Source: Bacteroides sp. UBA939
Lineage (GTDB): Bacteria > Bacteroidota > Bacteroidia > Bacteroidales > Bacteroidaceae
NCBI RefSeq assembly: GCF_002293435.1
Contig: NZ_DBDF01000075.1
Coordinates: 9,032-21,836, forward strand
Reading direction: 5' to 3'
Length of the DNA stretch: 12,805 bases
Positions 1 through 7,671 of this stretch are shown here, one piece after another. The notes under the pieces were generated by a model, which did not search any database, had not been told where the DNA came from, and was given only the letters and a program-made list of their open reading frames with translations. Made by a program: the position numbers and the translations under genes. Within the stretch, counting starts at the first letter, position 1. Every line of letters starts with the position of its first letter.

Positions 1-1
1 C

Positions 2-19
2 ATCCGCGTTATCCGCGTC
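2..19. repeat. Short 9-bp-period tandem repeat at window edge
   Basis: ATCCGCGTT-ATCCGCGTC is two near-identical 9-mers, located about 25 bp downstream of the GH32 lipoprotein stop codon and cut by the window edge. Its short-period, low-complexity nature is like the CACAGAG arms but with a different word. It may be the edge of another dispersed intergenic repeat. Confidence 0.45.
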
Positions 20-43
20 TAAGAAATCGCTTACATTGCGCAG

Positions 44-1852
44 CTACCTGAGTCGATAAACTTCGAAGTCACTTACCGCATAACTCCCACCTTTAGCATA
101 GAAGCTGATACGGTTATAAGCCTCCGAAGGAAATACGAGGTTCGTCATTGCCACGCGCCCGTCATCACCGAATATCTCGATACCGGACTTATCTACGAAA
201 ATACGCAGCCTCATCTCAGTATTACCCTCCACCGGAGCAAACGTCACCGCCGGGAAGTCCGGACTGAACGATACAATCCCGCTCTTAGTACGGTCCATAG
301 CCAACCTCTTCTCCACCAGATTATAATAGATATCCACTTTCTCTCCTTTAGAATTGAACAGTTGGAAACCAATCACCTCCGCATTCCTGTTCCTGATAGT
401 CATTTCCATTTCATACGTACCGGTATTGCCGGCCAGAAGCTTGTCTATATTATATGCACGGTCTACTTTGAAAGAACGCTTCTTCTCCGCCTTTCCGCGC
501 AGTGTCAGGAGTTCACGCGAAGGAGAAGATTTCAGATACACCTCCCCATCCGATACGTAAAGACTCAAGTCGCGTGGAACGGAATTGCCGCTACGATACT
601 GCATGGTAGGCACATTGTTGGCATACTGCCAGTTGCTCATCCACGCCAGGGCAATGTGCCGTCCTTCGGGAGCATTGCTCCAGGTTACGGTGGCATAATG
701 GTCTTTTCCCCAGTCCATCCACTTCGTGGTTTGCGGAGATTCGTTGACGAAAGTCTTTCCGTCGAATGTTCCTACAAAGTACTGGGTGGCGCTACCGCCC
801 GAAGGTCCTCCGGGATTGATGTTGCATATCAATACCCACTTCTTCAGTTCAGTGCCTTCAACAGGTAGTTCCACCAAGTCGGGACACTCCCACACACCGC
901 CATGAGCGCCCTGACCTTCGCCGAAGCTGCTTTCATACGTCCAGTCCTTCAGGTTGGCGGAAGAGTAGAACTGCATTTCCTGTCCCACGGCAAGCACCAT
1001 AATCCACTTGCCGGTGGCCTCGTGACGGAATACCTTCGGGTCGCGGAAGTCTCGTTGGGTAGAAGTCAGTATCGGATTGCGTGCATACTTCCTGAACGTT
1101 TTCCCGTTGTCCAGACTGTAAGCCATGCTCTGCACCTGGCGGTCGCTTGCCGAAGTATAGAAAGCGATGATGGCTCCGGCGCCAAACCCTGCCGTGTTAT
1201 CCTCATCCACCACGCATGAACCGCTGAATATAGTACCCAGCGCATCCGGCGCAATGGCTACCGGTTGGTGCTCCCAGGAAACGAGGTCGGCGCTGGTGGC
1301 ATGTCCCCAGTGCATGTTTCCCCACACGGAGCCGTAAGGGTTGTATTGATAAAACAGATGGTACACGCCATCCTTGTAGACCATTCCGTTCGGGTCGTTC
1401 ATCCACCCGTATTGGGGAGTGAAGTGATAAAGCGGACGGAACTCTTCACGATTGCCTGCGTCGAAGCTATCGGAAAGCTTCATCTCATTCCAGCAAACAG
1501 CCGTGTCGGGGATGGACTGGATGCTGAAGGAAAGTGATTTACCATCAAATCCGGACAGGTCTACCGGCACAAAATAATCTACCTTATTTATAGCCAGACG
1601 CACGTTCATCTCGCACACCACGCCATTGTCGACAATCATACGGAGCCTGACTTCCGGAGAAGCTTCTTCTACGGGGAGCAACAGGAATTTCTTTTGTTCC
1701 TCAATCCGGATAATACTCTGGCCTTCGCCTAAATGTTGAATCACGAAAGGGGGATTGATGGCTTGGCAGGAGAATACCATAAACATGGTTCCGCCTACAA
1801 ATAAAGCAACCAATTGCTTTATTCTCCGCCACTCTTTTCTTAAATATTTCAT
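44..1852 (-). CDS. GH32 fructan hydrolase lipoprotein (DUF4980-GH32N-GH32C)
   Basis: Probable beta-fructosidase that hydrolyses levan- or inulin-type fructans or sucrose by the retaining GH32 mechanism. I start it at the ATG at 1850-1852 (602 residues). The reading frame is open 35 codons further upstream, but that part runs into a repeat element and lacks signal-peptide character. From this start a basic n-region and hydrophobic stretch end in FMVFSC, a lipobox with Cys29. No acidic surface-export signal follows the Cys (QAINPPF), so a periplasm-facing anchor is plausible. A small N-terminal beta domain (about 35-140) resembles DUF4980. The five-bladed propeller (about 140-450) carries WMNDPNG with nucleophile Asp153, RDP with Asp271, and WECPD with acid/base Glu322. 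A GH32 C-terminal beta-sandwich follows (about 460-602). All catalytic residues are intact. Last gene of the PUL; 243 bp containing a palindromic element separates it from the preceding gene. Relatives with this build are often exo-acting, but linkage and mode cannot be read from the sequence. Confidence 0.93.
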   Translation of the reverse strand: MKYLRKEWRRIKQLVALFVGGTMFMVFSCQAINPPFVIQHLGEGQSIIRIEEQKKFLLLPVEEASPEVRLRMIVDNGVVCEMNVRLAINKVDYFVPVDLSGFDGKSLSFSIQSIPDTAVCWNEMKLSDSFDAGNREEFRPLYHFTPQYGWMNDPNGMVYKDGVYHLFYQYNPYGSVWGNMHWGHATSADLVSWEHQPVAIAPDALGTIFSGSCVVDEDNTAGFGAGAIIAFYTSASDRQVQSMAYSLDNGKTFRKYARNPILTSTQRDFRDPKVFRHEATGKWIMVLAVGQEMQFYSSANLKDWTYESSFGEGQGAHGGVWECPDLVELPVEGTELKKWVLICNINPGGPSGGSATQYFVGTFDGKTFVNESPQTTKWMDWGKDHYATVTWSNAPEGRHIALAWMSNWQYANNVPTMQYRSGNSVPRDLSLYVSDGEVYLKSSPSRELLTLRGKAEKKRSFKVDRAYNIDKLLAGNTGTYEMEMTIRNRNAEVIGFQLFNSKGEKVDIYYNLVEKRLAMDRTKSGIVSFSPDFPAVTFAPVEGNTEMRLRIFVDKSGIEIFGDDGRVAMTNLVFPSEAYNRISFYAKGGSYAVSDFEVYRLR

Positions 1853-1928
1853 ATTCTTAATATTGTTATGTAAATCAGTAAGTACTTCGTTGCAGATATT
1901 TGATATTATAAATGAGAATTTAGTTTGA

Positions 1929-2097
1929 ACACAGAGAGACTTTTTTTGATAGAACACAGAGGCACAGAGACACAGAGTTTTATTTTTCTTTTAAGAAGAG
2001 AACAATAAACAAGAGTACACAGAGAGGGCGACTGCGTCGCAAAGAAAAAACTCTGTGTCTCTGTGTCTCTGTGTTGATCAAAAAAAGTCTCTGTGTT
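1929..2097. repeat. Nested palindromic CACAGAG/CTCTGTG element, copy A
   Basis: A 169-bp inverted-repeat element lies between the two GH32 genes. The inner arms 1953-1977 and 2051-2075 are complementary at 24 of 25 positions. The outer arms 1929-1950 and 2077-2097 are complementary apart from one extra GA dinucleotide on the left. The core between the inner arms contains a small perfect hairpin, GCGAC-TGC-GTCGC (2029-2041 region), and an A-rich stretch. The core (1985-2046) is nearly identical to that of copy B near 11098-11159. The right edge supplies the stop codon of the LamG-GH32 gene (2096-2098). No transposase is encoded. It may be a non-autonomous mobile or REP-like element, and in an operon transcript it would fold into a very long hairpin that could limit read-through or mark an RNA processing point. 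The remainder of this gap, 1853-1928, shows no convincing promoter. Confidence 0.88.
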
Positions 2098-4588
2098 AAT
2101 CAAACAAAGCCTTCTCACTATGCGTCAACCCGCTTCCTTGTACGCGGACTATGCAGTTCCCTCTGACGGGAGAAGACACCGTTCCACTGGAATCCGTCAA
2201 CTTGCAATGCCACAGCAACCGTCCGGAGAAATCATAAAAGGATAGCAATGCATTGGCGGGCACATTCTCATACTTCAGGTATGTACCCTGCGCCATCAGA
2301 CGAACCGAATCATTGCCCGCCGGCCTGTTAATGCCACTCACCATTCCTCCTTCCGGATTCAGTTTCCATGCCTCCACCAGTTCAAAGTCCGTCGCATCAG
2401 CCTCACTGTACAGTTCCAGTCCGGCAGCACCGGCATCCGAAGGGAACAACCGGACGGAAGACGCCCACTTATCATTCACAAATATATCGAGGATTGAATG
2501 GTCGAAATAAAGATGCAACTTCATGCTACTGCCCTGTGCCGGTCTCTCCGGCAGTTCGGCAACGTACAGTCCGTCAAAGACGCCTTCATCGTTCTTCATA
2601 CGTTCCACGGAACGGGCATCCACCACCACCCGGTTAAGGGGAGCGTCATAATATACCTTTACCGCCGCCCCGCTGATTCCCTTCAACAGATTAAAACCAA
2701 CCCGTGCCGTCGCCTTTACCTTAAACCGTGCCTGAGCTTCCAGACATCTGCCGTTTACCCGGGAAAGTTCCTCTGTACCGTTCAACGTAAAGTTGCTTCT
2801 ACTGTATGCCTCCTCCGTACGCATGTCAACCAGACCCGCATAAGGCTTCTGAACTAACCTGTTGTCAGTATCCAAAGATATCTCGCGAGGCAAACTGAAC
2901 GTATGCGCCCAACCCAAAGAGTAATTAACCGCCGAACGCAGTTTATCAGGCACAATGCCGATGGCTACATATTTCCCGTCGCCTATGCCATGCAATGATG
3001 GAGACAACAAGCCATATCCTTCACCATTCATCCCTGTGAGTTCCAAGTCATTGGGTTCATTCACGAAAGCGGGTAGCGGTGCAAATGTTCCGTCACCGGA
3101 GATTGTGCCTACCCGGTACACAGCCTTCACACCCCGGCGGATACCCAACGGAGTTGCCATGAACAGCCATTTGCCGTCATTCATCGGAACAATTACGGGC
3201 ATTTCCCAGAACGTTCCGTCAACAGCAGCGCTGCGCCCTTTGAAGAAGATGCTTCCGTCATTGCTCCACGCACCCGTATCCCGGTTATAGCGATGCAGCG
3301 TTGCCGCCCCGATGCCATCCTTGCTTGTACCCACAATCATATAATACTGCCCGTTGCAGGCAAACATATACGGGTCACGGAAGTCATCACTCAATCCTGC
3401 GGGTCTGCCCGGAACAATGGGATTGCGCACGTCTTTAGTCCACTGCAACAGAGCGTCATCCGCCGGGGAAGCCTGCGCTATAGTGGCCTTGGCATTATCT
3501 ACAGCCGTATAGAACAACGCAGGTTTTCCATCCGTCAGCACCGCGTCACTGAACACACAGCCCGACCAGCAGCCTTTCCAGTCGTAACTTTCCGAAGGAG
3601 CCAGCGCAATCACCTCTTCCTGCCAGTTGTACAGGTTCTCGCTGGTGATATGCCCCCAGTGCAAACGTCCCCAGTAAGGGCCATTCGCATTTTTCTGGAA
3701 GAACAGATGATACTTGCCGCCGTGGTAGATTAATCCGTGAGGTTCGTTCGTCCAGTTTGCCGCCGGCATGCCGTGATAAACCGGGCGATAGATATCGTCT
3801 GCAAAACGTGTCTTGGGAATGGACAAGTCGGCGCTGTTGGCAGGCTCTTTATATCCCAGTTCCGCTCCTGCCAGCGCATTGGCATAAATCCGGATATCGT
3901 CAATCAGTCCATTGAATGTATTCAGATTGAAAGGCCCGCTCTTCTCATCCTTCATGGATTTGCCTATCATGAAGAGGCTTTCGCCTACGTTGATATCTCC
4001 GGTCATATTCAGGTTCATAGAGCCTACTAACTCGGCATTCCTGTATAGCCGCACTTCTTTGGAAGCAACGTCAATTACGCCTGCCAGGTGATTCCAGACG
4101 TATTTCTCCAGCTTCACGCCCGCCTTGCAGGATACTTTCCAGCCATTCAGATAAAAATCAAAGGAATAATCGCCTTGTGAACTCAGCAGGAAGGCGAAAC
4201 CGCTTTTCCTGTCCTCGTCCATATTTCCCGCCAGACAGGTGGAGGTGTTGACGGCTTCATCGTTGTTCATCATCGGATAGGTTTCCGCGCTGCACCACAG
4301 GGTGAAGGTCAACGCCTGTTTATTCAGGTTCTCGGGTTGAATACCTGCGGCGATACAGGTGGAGTACCCGTCCAGGCGCAAAGACTGCCCTTCTGCCCCC
4401 GGGATAGACTCCGGTGCAAAGTTGCTAATGACATCATAAGATGCGCCGCTCTTAATCTCTGTGACCCGGCCGTCCTTTACCTCCATTGGGAAATGGGTTA
4501 CTAACTGGGCATAGGCAGTGTGCCCTCCTGTTGCGGCAAGGAAGAGAAGCAATGATACTCTTTTCAATAGCGATTGACCACATTCCAT
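2096..4588 (-). CDS. Secreted LamG-GH32 protein with atypical NEPHG catalytic motif and C-terminal sorting-like tail
   Basis: Divergent GH32-family protein of 830 residues. Signal peptide 1-27 (hydrophobic stretch then TAYAQ, with no lipobox Cys) indicates SPI export. Residues about 28-245 look like a LamG/concanavalin-A-like jelly roll, probably for carbohydrate binding. A GH32 propeller starts near 265: RPVYHGMPAANWTNEPHG stands where other members have WMNDPNG, putting Glu282 in place of the nucleophile Asp (GAA at 3743-3745). The transition-state residue is kept (FRDP, Asp405), and the acid/base is probably Glu462 in FWEMP, with Met where Cys is usual. A GH32 C-terminal beta-sandwich spans about 560-742. 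The last 75 or so residues (SFYDFSGRLLWHCKL, NCIVRVQ, EKALF) resemble a type IX secretion sorting domain. It follows the DUF4960 gene after a 218-bp gap with a tandem dyad array. Family membership is clear; whether it is a hydrolase, a transferase or only a binding protein is open. Confidence 0.9.
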   Translation of the reverse strand: MECGQSLLKRVSLLLFLAATGGHTAYAQLVTHFPMEVKDGRVTEIKSGASYDVISNFAPESIPGAEGQSLRLDGYSTCIAAGIQPENLNKQALTFTLWCSAETYPMMNNDEAVNTSTCLAGNMDEDRKSGFAFLLSSQGDYSFDFYLNGWKVSCKAGVKLEKYVWNHLAGVIDVASKEVRLYRNAELVGSMNLNMTGDINVGESLFMIGKSMKDEKSGPFNLNTFNGLIDDIRIYANALAGAELGYKEPANSADLSIPKTRFADDIYRPVYHGMPAANWTNEPHGLIYHGGKYHLFFQKNANGPYWGRLHWGHITSENLYNWQEEVIALAPSESYDWKGCWSGCVFSDAVLTDGKPALFYTAVDNAKATIAQASPADDALLQWTKDVRNPIVPGRPAGLSDDFRDPYMFACNGQYYMIVGTSKDGIGAATLHRYNRDTGAWSNDGSIFFKGRSAAVDGTFWEMPVIVPMNDGKWLFMATPLGIRRGVKAVYRVGTISGDGTFAPLPAFVNEPNDLELTGMNGEGYGLLSPSLHGIGDGKYVAIGIVPDKLRSAVNYSLGWAHTFSLPREISLDTDNRLVQKPYAGLVDMRTEEAYSRSNFTLNGTEELSRVNGRCLEAQARFKVKATARVGFNLLKGISGAAVKVYYDAPLNRVVVDARSVERMKNDEGVFDGLYVAELPERPAQGSSMKLHLYFDHSILDIFVNDKWASSVRLFPSDAGAAGLELYSEADATDFELVEAWKLNPEGGMVSGINRPAGNDSVRLMAQGTYLKYENVPANALLSFYDFSGRLLWHCKLTDSSGTVSSPVRGNCIVRVQGSGLTHSEKALFD

Positions 4589-4681
4589 ATTATATTGATT
4601 TTAAATGAGTGATATATTGATTGAACTTGCCTGATAGTAAGCCTCATCATGAAGCAGTCTTATAGCGGGGGAGGAATCAGT

Positions 4682-4741
4682 GGGTATGATTGGTACAATC
4701 AATGGGTATGATTGATACAATCAGTGCGTATGATTGTACCC
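4682..4741. promoter_or_regulatory. 22-bp tandem dyad array upstream of LamG-GH32 gene
   Basis: Three direct copies with a 22-bp period start at 4682, 4704 and 4726. The first two each contain a perfect 15-bp dyad, TGATTG-N3-CAATCA (4687-4701 and 4709-4723). The third has only the left half, TGATTGTACC (4731-4740). AATGGGTAT at 4701-4709 also recurs inverted as ATACCCATT at 4750-4758. A spacing of about two helical turns would place the sites on one face of the DNA, as in cooperative operators; the same units could form small RNA hairpins. The array lies about 95-150 bp upstream of the LamG-GH32 start, in the only large gap between the susCD/DUF4960 genes and the enzyme genes. I find no TAnnTTTG box in this 218-bp gap. 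The regulatory role is inferred. Confidence 0.55.
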
Positions 4742-4806
4742 TAAGGTCTATACCCATTCCGGTTCCGTCCGTACATCATGCAGGTTCATTCTATCGGTTA
4801 ATGACG

Positions 4807-5970
4807 CTAATTTAGCAAATAAGTCAATATGTTCTGACTCATCAGCTCAATATTAGACTGATAGGGGTTAACTCCGCTATTCTGGTTCCATTCATAAGCC
4901 GCCAATCCGATAGCGATACACCGCCCCTTATATTCGGCAGTAGGACTGAATTCTACCATGCCGGCACAGCAGTAATCAGTAACATGTCCCCAGGTGGCGA
5001 GCACCACAGCGTTGTTTTCCGCCTCGAATGCCTTCACTACATTCTCCGCATCCGGATAGAGCGCCGGGAAACCATAAGCATTCAAATCCCACATGCAGTT
5101 GTGGTCTTCGCGCATACCGGGGCCAATCAACGGGAATGTATCAAAGCCAAATGGTGTAGCCTTAGACAGCCCGTTAAAGGCAGGGTGCGACTGATGGTCG
5201 TACTGCAAACCGATATTGGCATTAATCACCCAGATGTCATCGCCCGAACCACCGTCGCCATCGCCGTATATACCCGGGTTGCGATCTGCCGCGATGCGTT
5301 GCAGCGGCACCGTCAGTTGTGTGGCATGATTGCTCAGGAACAGGTTGCCGCCTTCCTTATAATAAGACCTGAGAGCAGCCAGGGCTTCATCGGAGATAAG
5401 CGGAGCGGGCAATCTGTCCCATCCGAATCCGATACCTATCCTGTCCAGATGTATCCAGATAACTGCAAATTCAGTCAAATCAATGGAGGCCAACATGTCC
5501 GGCGTTATAATTTCGCCATCCGGGTATTCTCTCTGGAACCAGCGGGCAGAAGCCTGCTCGTCGTCATCCTCAATAGAAGCCGCATCGTTATAGGCTATCA
5601 GATAGCCGACTTTACCCGTCGCAACTCCCTCTACCTTCACCCTGACGGTTTCTCCTGCGGACACACGGCCGTTTGCATACACCACCTTCACGGTATATGC
5701 CAGCTCCTTATTCAGCGCCACCCGCTCAAACGTATAAGAGGTAGCATTGCCTTCCACCGTAACGGGCGCATCATTGTTGCACTGCAACCTGACTCCCGAA
5801 ACATCCGAACCGCCCGGAAGAGTCCACGACAGGCTGACATCCCGTCCATCTACATTATAAGCCAGATTACTTATTCTGTTTACATCCGGCACAGAATCAT
5901 ACTCCACATCGCTACAAGCTGCCAGTCCCGACAGCAGAAACATTATAATAGCATACAAATATGTTTTCAT
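4807..5970 (-). CDS. DUF4960 surface glycan-binding lipoprotein of the fructan PUL
   Basis: Predicted outer-surface fructan-binding lipoprotein of 387 residues. The signal peptide ends in the lipobox GLAAC (Cys19), followed by SDVEYD. The acidic residues just after the Cys match the Bacteroidetes lipoprotein surface-export signal. Residues about 32-113 look like a fibronectin type III beta-sandwich (LSWTLP, then [10 protein letters not shown]). Residues about 117-387 match the DUF4960 type, an alpha/beta fold reminiscent of class I glutamine-amidotransferase-like domains ([36 protein letters not shown]). The B. thetaiotaomicron counterpart in the levan locus, BT1761, sits directly after susD and acts as a levan-binding surface protein; gene position and domain type agree here. 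It starts 30 bp after the susD stop, so it is almost certainly co-transcribed with susCD. I see no catalytic signature and would not call it an enzyme. Confidence 0.88.
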   Translation of the reverse strand: MKTYLYAIIMFLLSGLAACSDVEYDSVPDVNRISNLAYNVDGRDVSLSWTLPGGSDVSGVRLQCNNDAPVTVEGNATSYTFERVALNKELAYTVKVVYANGRVSAGETVRVKVEGVATGKVGYLIAYNDAASIEDDDEQASARWFQREYPDGEIITPDMLASIDLTEFAVIWIHLDRIGIGFGWDRLPAPLISDEALAALRSYYKEGGNLFLSNHATQLTVPLQRIAADRNPGIYGDGDGGSGDDIWVINANIGLQYDHQSHPAFNGLSKATPFGFDTFPLIGPGMREDHNCMWDLNAYGFPALYPDAENVVKAFEAENNAVVLATWGHVTDYCCAGMVEFSPTAEYKGRCIAIGLAAYEWNQNSGVNPYQSNIELMSQNILTYLLN

Positions 5971-6000
5971 GACATTTACTCCATTAAAATTATTAATACC

Positions 6001-7644
6001 TTAATCATACAATCCACCCGAATTCTCTACCTCATCCTTCGGAACGGGCAGATAAATCTCGTTCTCACTGATAGTCCCATCCTGATAATAGGGTCGCAGT
6101 GTTTCTTCTTCGCGCATGTATTTATTGACAACCTGCACGGCTTCGCCCCAACGTACCAGGTCGAACCAGCGGTGACCTTCCAACGCAAGTTCCAACCGGC
6201 GCTCCATGCGCAAGGCTTTGCGGGCATACTCCTGAGTCCACCCCGTGGCAGGATAAGTCTCTATTTTATAGCTCACCCGTACCGGGTCTACATCAACCGG
6301 GGCATAACCGGCATCCACACTGCGCTTGGCTTTGGCACGGATATCATTGATAATAGTGCGCGCCCCGTCCGGGTTCTGGTTTGATTCAATCAAGGCTTCG
6401 GCTTTCCACAACAGAACGTCGGCATAGCGGATGATACTGTAATTCAGGCTTGAAGCTCCCCAGGGGAAGCCCTGTACCATATCCGCAGAAGCAGGGTCAA
6501 TCATACCTTTCTTTCCGGAGTATTCACCATAGATATCGTAGGCGCGACACCACCTTTCATTGTACGTATGCCCACGGAACGGGATACCGATACGTCCGAC
6601 CGTGAAGTCCAGTCGGGGGTCAACATTGCCTGTGTACGAAGCAGTCACGTTCACTTCATTGAAATTATCCGGATAAGGCAACCCGTTTTCATCGGTACGG
6701 AATGCATTTACCAGATTCTGGCTACCCAGGAAGAAATCGTCGCCACTGCCAAACAGGTTACCGTCCGAATAAGTGGTATTCAGCAGGTTGCCCCAGTTGA
6801 TATGCGCATTATTGTTTGCCGTAGAAAACTGTATGGCCATAACCGACTCCTTCTGATTATTGAATTCTATCTTCGACATATCCAGATAGTTATCGTAAAG
6901 GGCATACTTGCTGCTGCCGATAACGTAATCGGCAAACTCTACCGTCTTCGCCCAGTCCCTGGTCTCCAAAGCAACCTTTGCCATATAAGCGGCAGCCACG
7001 TATTTATTGAAACGTCCTACCGACGGCTGATTCTCGGGAAGATTATCCCATGCAAACTGCAAGTCGTCTTTCAGTTTATCGAATATCTGTTCGCGGGTGA
7101 ACTCTTTGTTGGTGACGGTAGAAGGGTCACTGTCTTCGGTGAGATAAGGAATGCGCTCGAAGATACGGATAAGGTCGAAGTAGAAGTGTGCGCGCAGCAA
7201 CCGCAGTTCTGCCATCAGTTCATCTTTCTTCGCGATATTGGCATCTCTCACTGCATTCATAGCCTTGTGGATACGTGAGATGGCAAAATAATTGTTCTTC
7301 CACTTGTTCACCGCCGTCGGGTTGTCGCTTGTCAGGTTGGATATTTCGAGCTGATGTATGGAGGCTTCCATACTCACGCCTCCGCCGCCTTTATAGGCAT
7401 CGTCCGAACGGACATCGAACACCCAGTTGGTAGCGGGCGCGGTGAAGGATTCGTTGTTACCGAAGAAGTGAGCTTCCAGTCCTGCGTAGGCAGCCGCCAT
7501 GAGTCCTTCGATGGAGGCATCGTCTATTTGTCCGGAAGTGAATTGTCCGTAAGGTTTCTCGTCCAGAAGGTTGGTGCAGGAAGAAAAGGACATTGACACT
7601 CCACAGGTCAATATTAAAATTGCTATTTTATAATTGGGTTTCAT
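6001..7644 (-). CDS. SusD/RagB-family outer-membrane lipoprotein (fructan-binding lid)
   Basis: SusD-like protein of 547 residues that forms the hinged extracellular lid of the adjacent SusC transporter and helps capture oligosaccharides. The signal peptide ends at SFSSC (Cys23), followed by TNLLDEKPYGQ, a very typical mature SusD start. The N-terminal half is helix-rich TPR-like (HKAMNAVRDAN, LRLLRAHFYFDLIRIFERIPYL). The C-terminal half carries the family signature WTQEYARKALRMERRLELAL then GHRWFDLVRWG, and ends in LPVPKDEVENSGGLYD. Length is normal and no break is seen. It begins 27 bp after the susC stop and ends 30 bp before the DUF4960 start, indicating one transcript. Specificity for fructan is inferred from the GH32 and DUF4960 neighbours, since SusD sequence alone does not reveal the ligand. 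Confidence 0.95.
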   Translation of the reverse strand: MKPNYKIAILILTCGVSMSFSSCTNLLDEKPYGQFTSGQIDDASIEGLMAAAYAGLEAHFFGNNESFTAPATNWVFDVRSDDAYKGGGGVSMEASIHQLEISNLTSDNPTAVNKWKNNYFAISRIHKAMNAVRDANIAKKDELMAELRLLRAHFYFDLIRIFERIPYLTEDSDPSTVTNKEFTREQIFDKLKDDLQFAWDNLPENQPSVGRFNKYVAAAYMAKVALETRDWAKTVEFADYVIGSSKYALYDNYLDMSKIEFNNQKESVMAIQFSTANNNAHINWGNLLNTTYSDGNLFGSGDDFFLGSQNLVNAFRTDENGLPYPDNFNEVNVTASYTGNVDPRLDFTVGRIGIPFRGHTYNERWCRAYDIYGEYSGKKGMIDPASADMVQGFPWGASSLNYSIIRYADVLLWKAEALIESNQNPDGARTIINDIRAKAKRSVDAGYAPVDVDPVRVSYKIETYPATGWTQEYARKALRMERRLELALEGHRWFDLVRWGEAVQVVNKYMREEETLRPYYQDGTISENEIYLPVPKDEVENSGGLYD

Positions 7645-7671
7645 GATATACTATGTTTTTGATTGTACTTA

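Noticed and set aside
1853..1957. 35-codon N-terminal extension of the GH32 lipoprotein
   Set aside because: The extension overlaps the repeat element and would bury the signal peptide. Starting at 1852 gives a proper lipoprotein signal with Cys29.
1906..2118. Small minus-strand frame of 70 codons
   Set aside because: It is made almost entirely of the palindromic repeat element; its translation is repetitive and the region is explained by the inverted repeat.
2096..4588. LamG-GH32 gene as a pseudogene because of the altered nucleophile
   Set aside because: The frame is intact over 830 codons with signal peptide, all domains and other catalytic residues present, so it is maintained and more likely functionally divergent.
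4759..4806. Terminator directly after the DUF4960 gene
   Set aside because: Only a very short CGG-AA-CCG pairing is present, with no following T-run on the transcribed strand.
4984..6384. Long plus-strand open frame of 466 codons
   Set aside because: It lies antisense to the DUF4960 and SusD genes, spans the gap between them, and its translation has no recognisable domain or normal composition. It is a shadow of the minus-strand coding.
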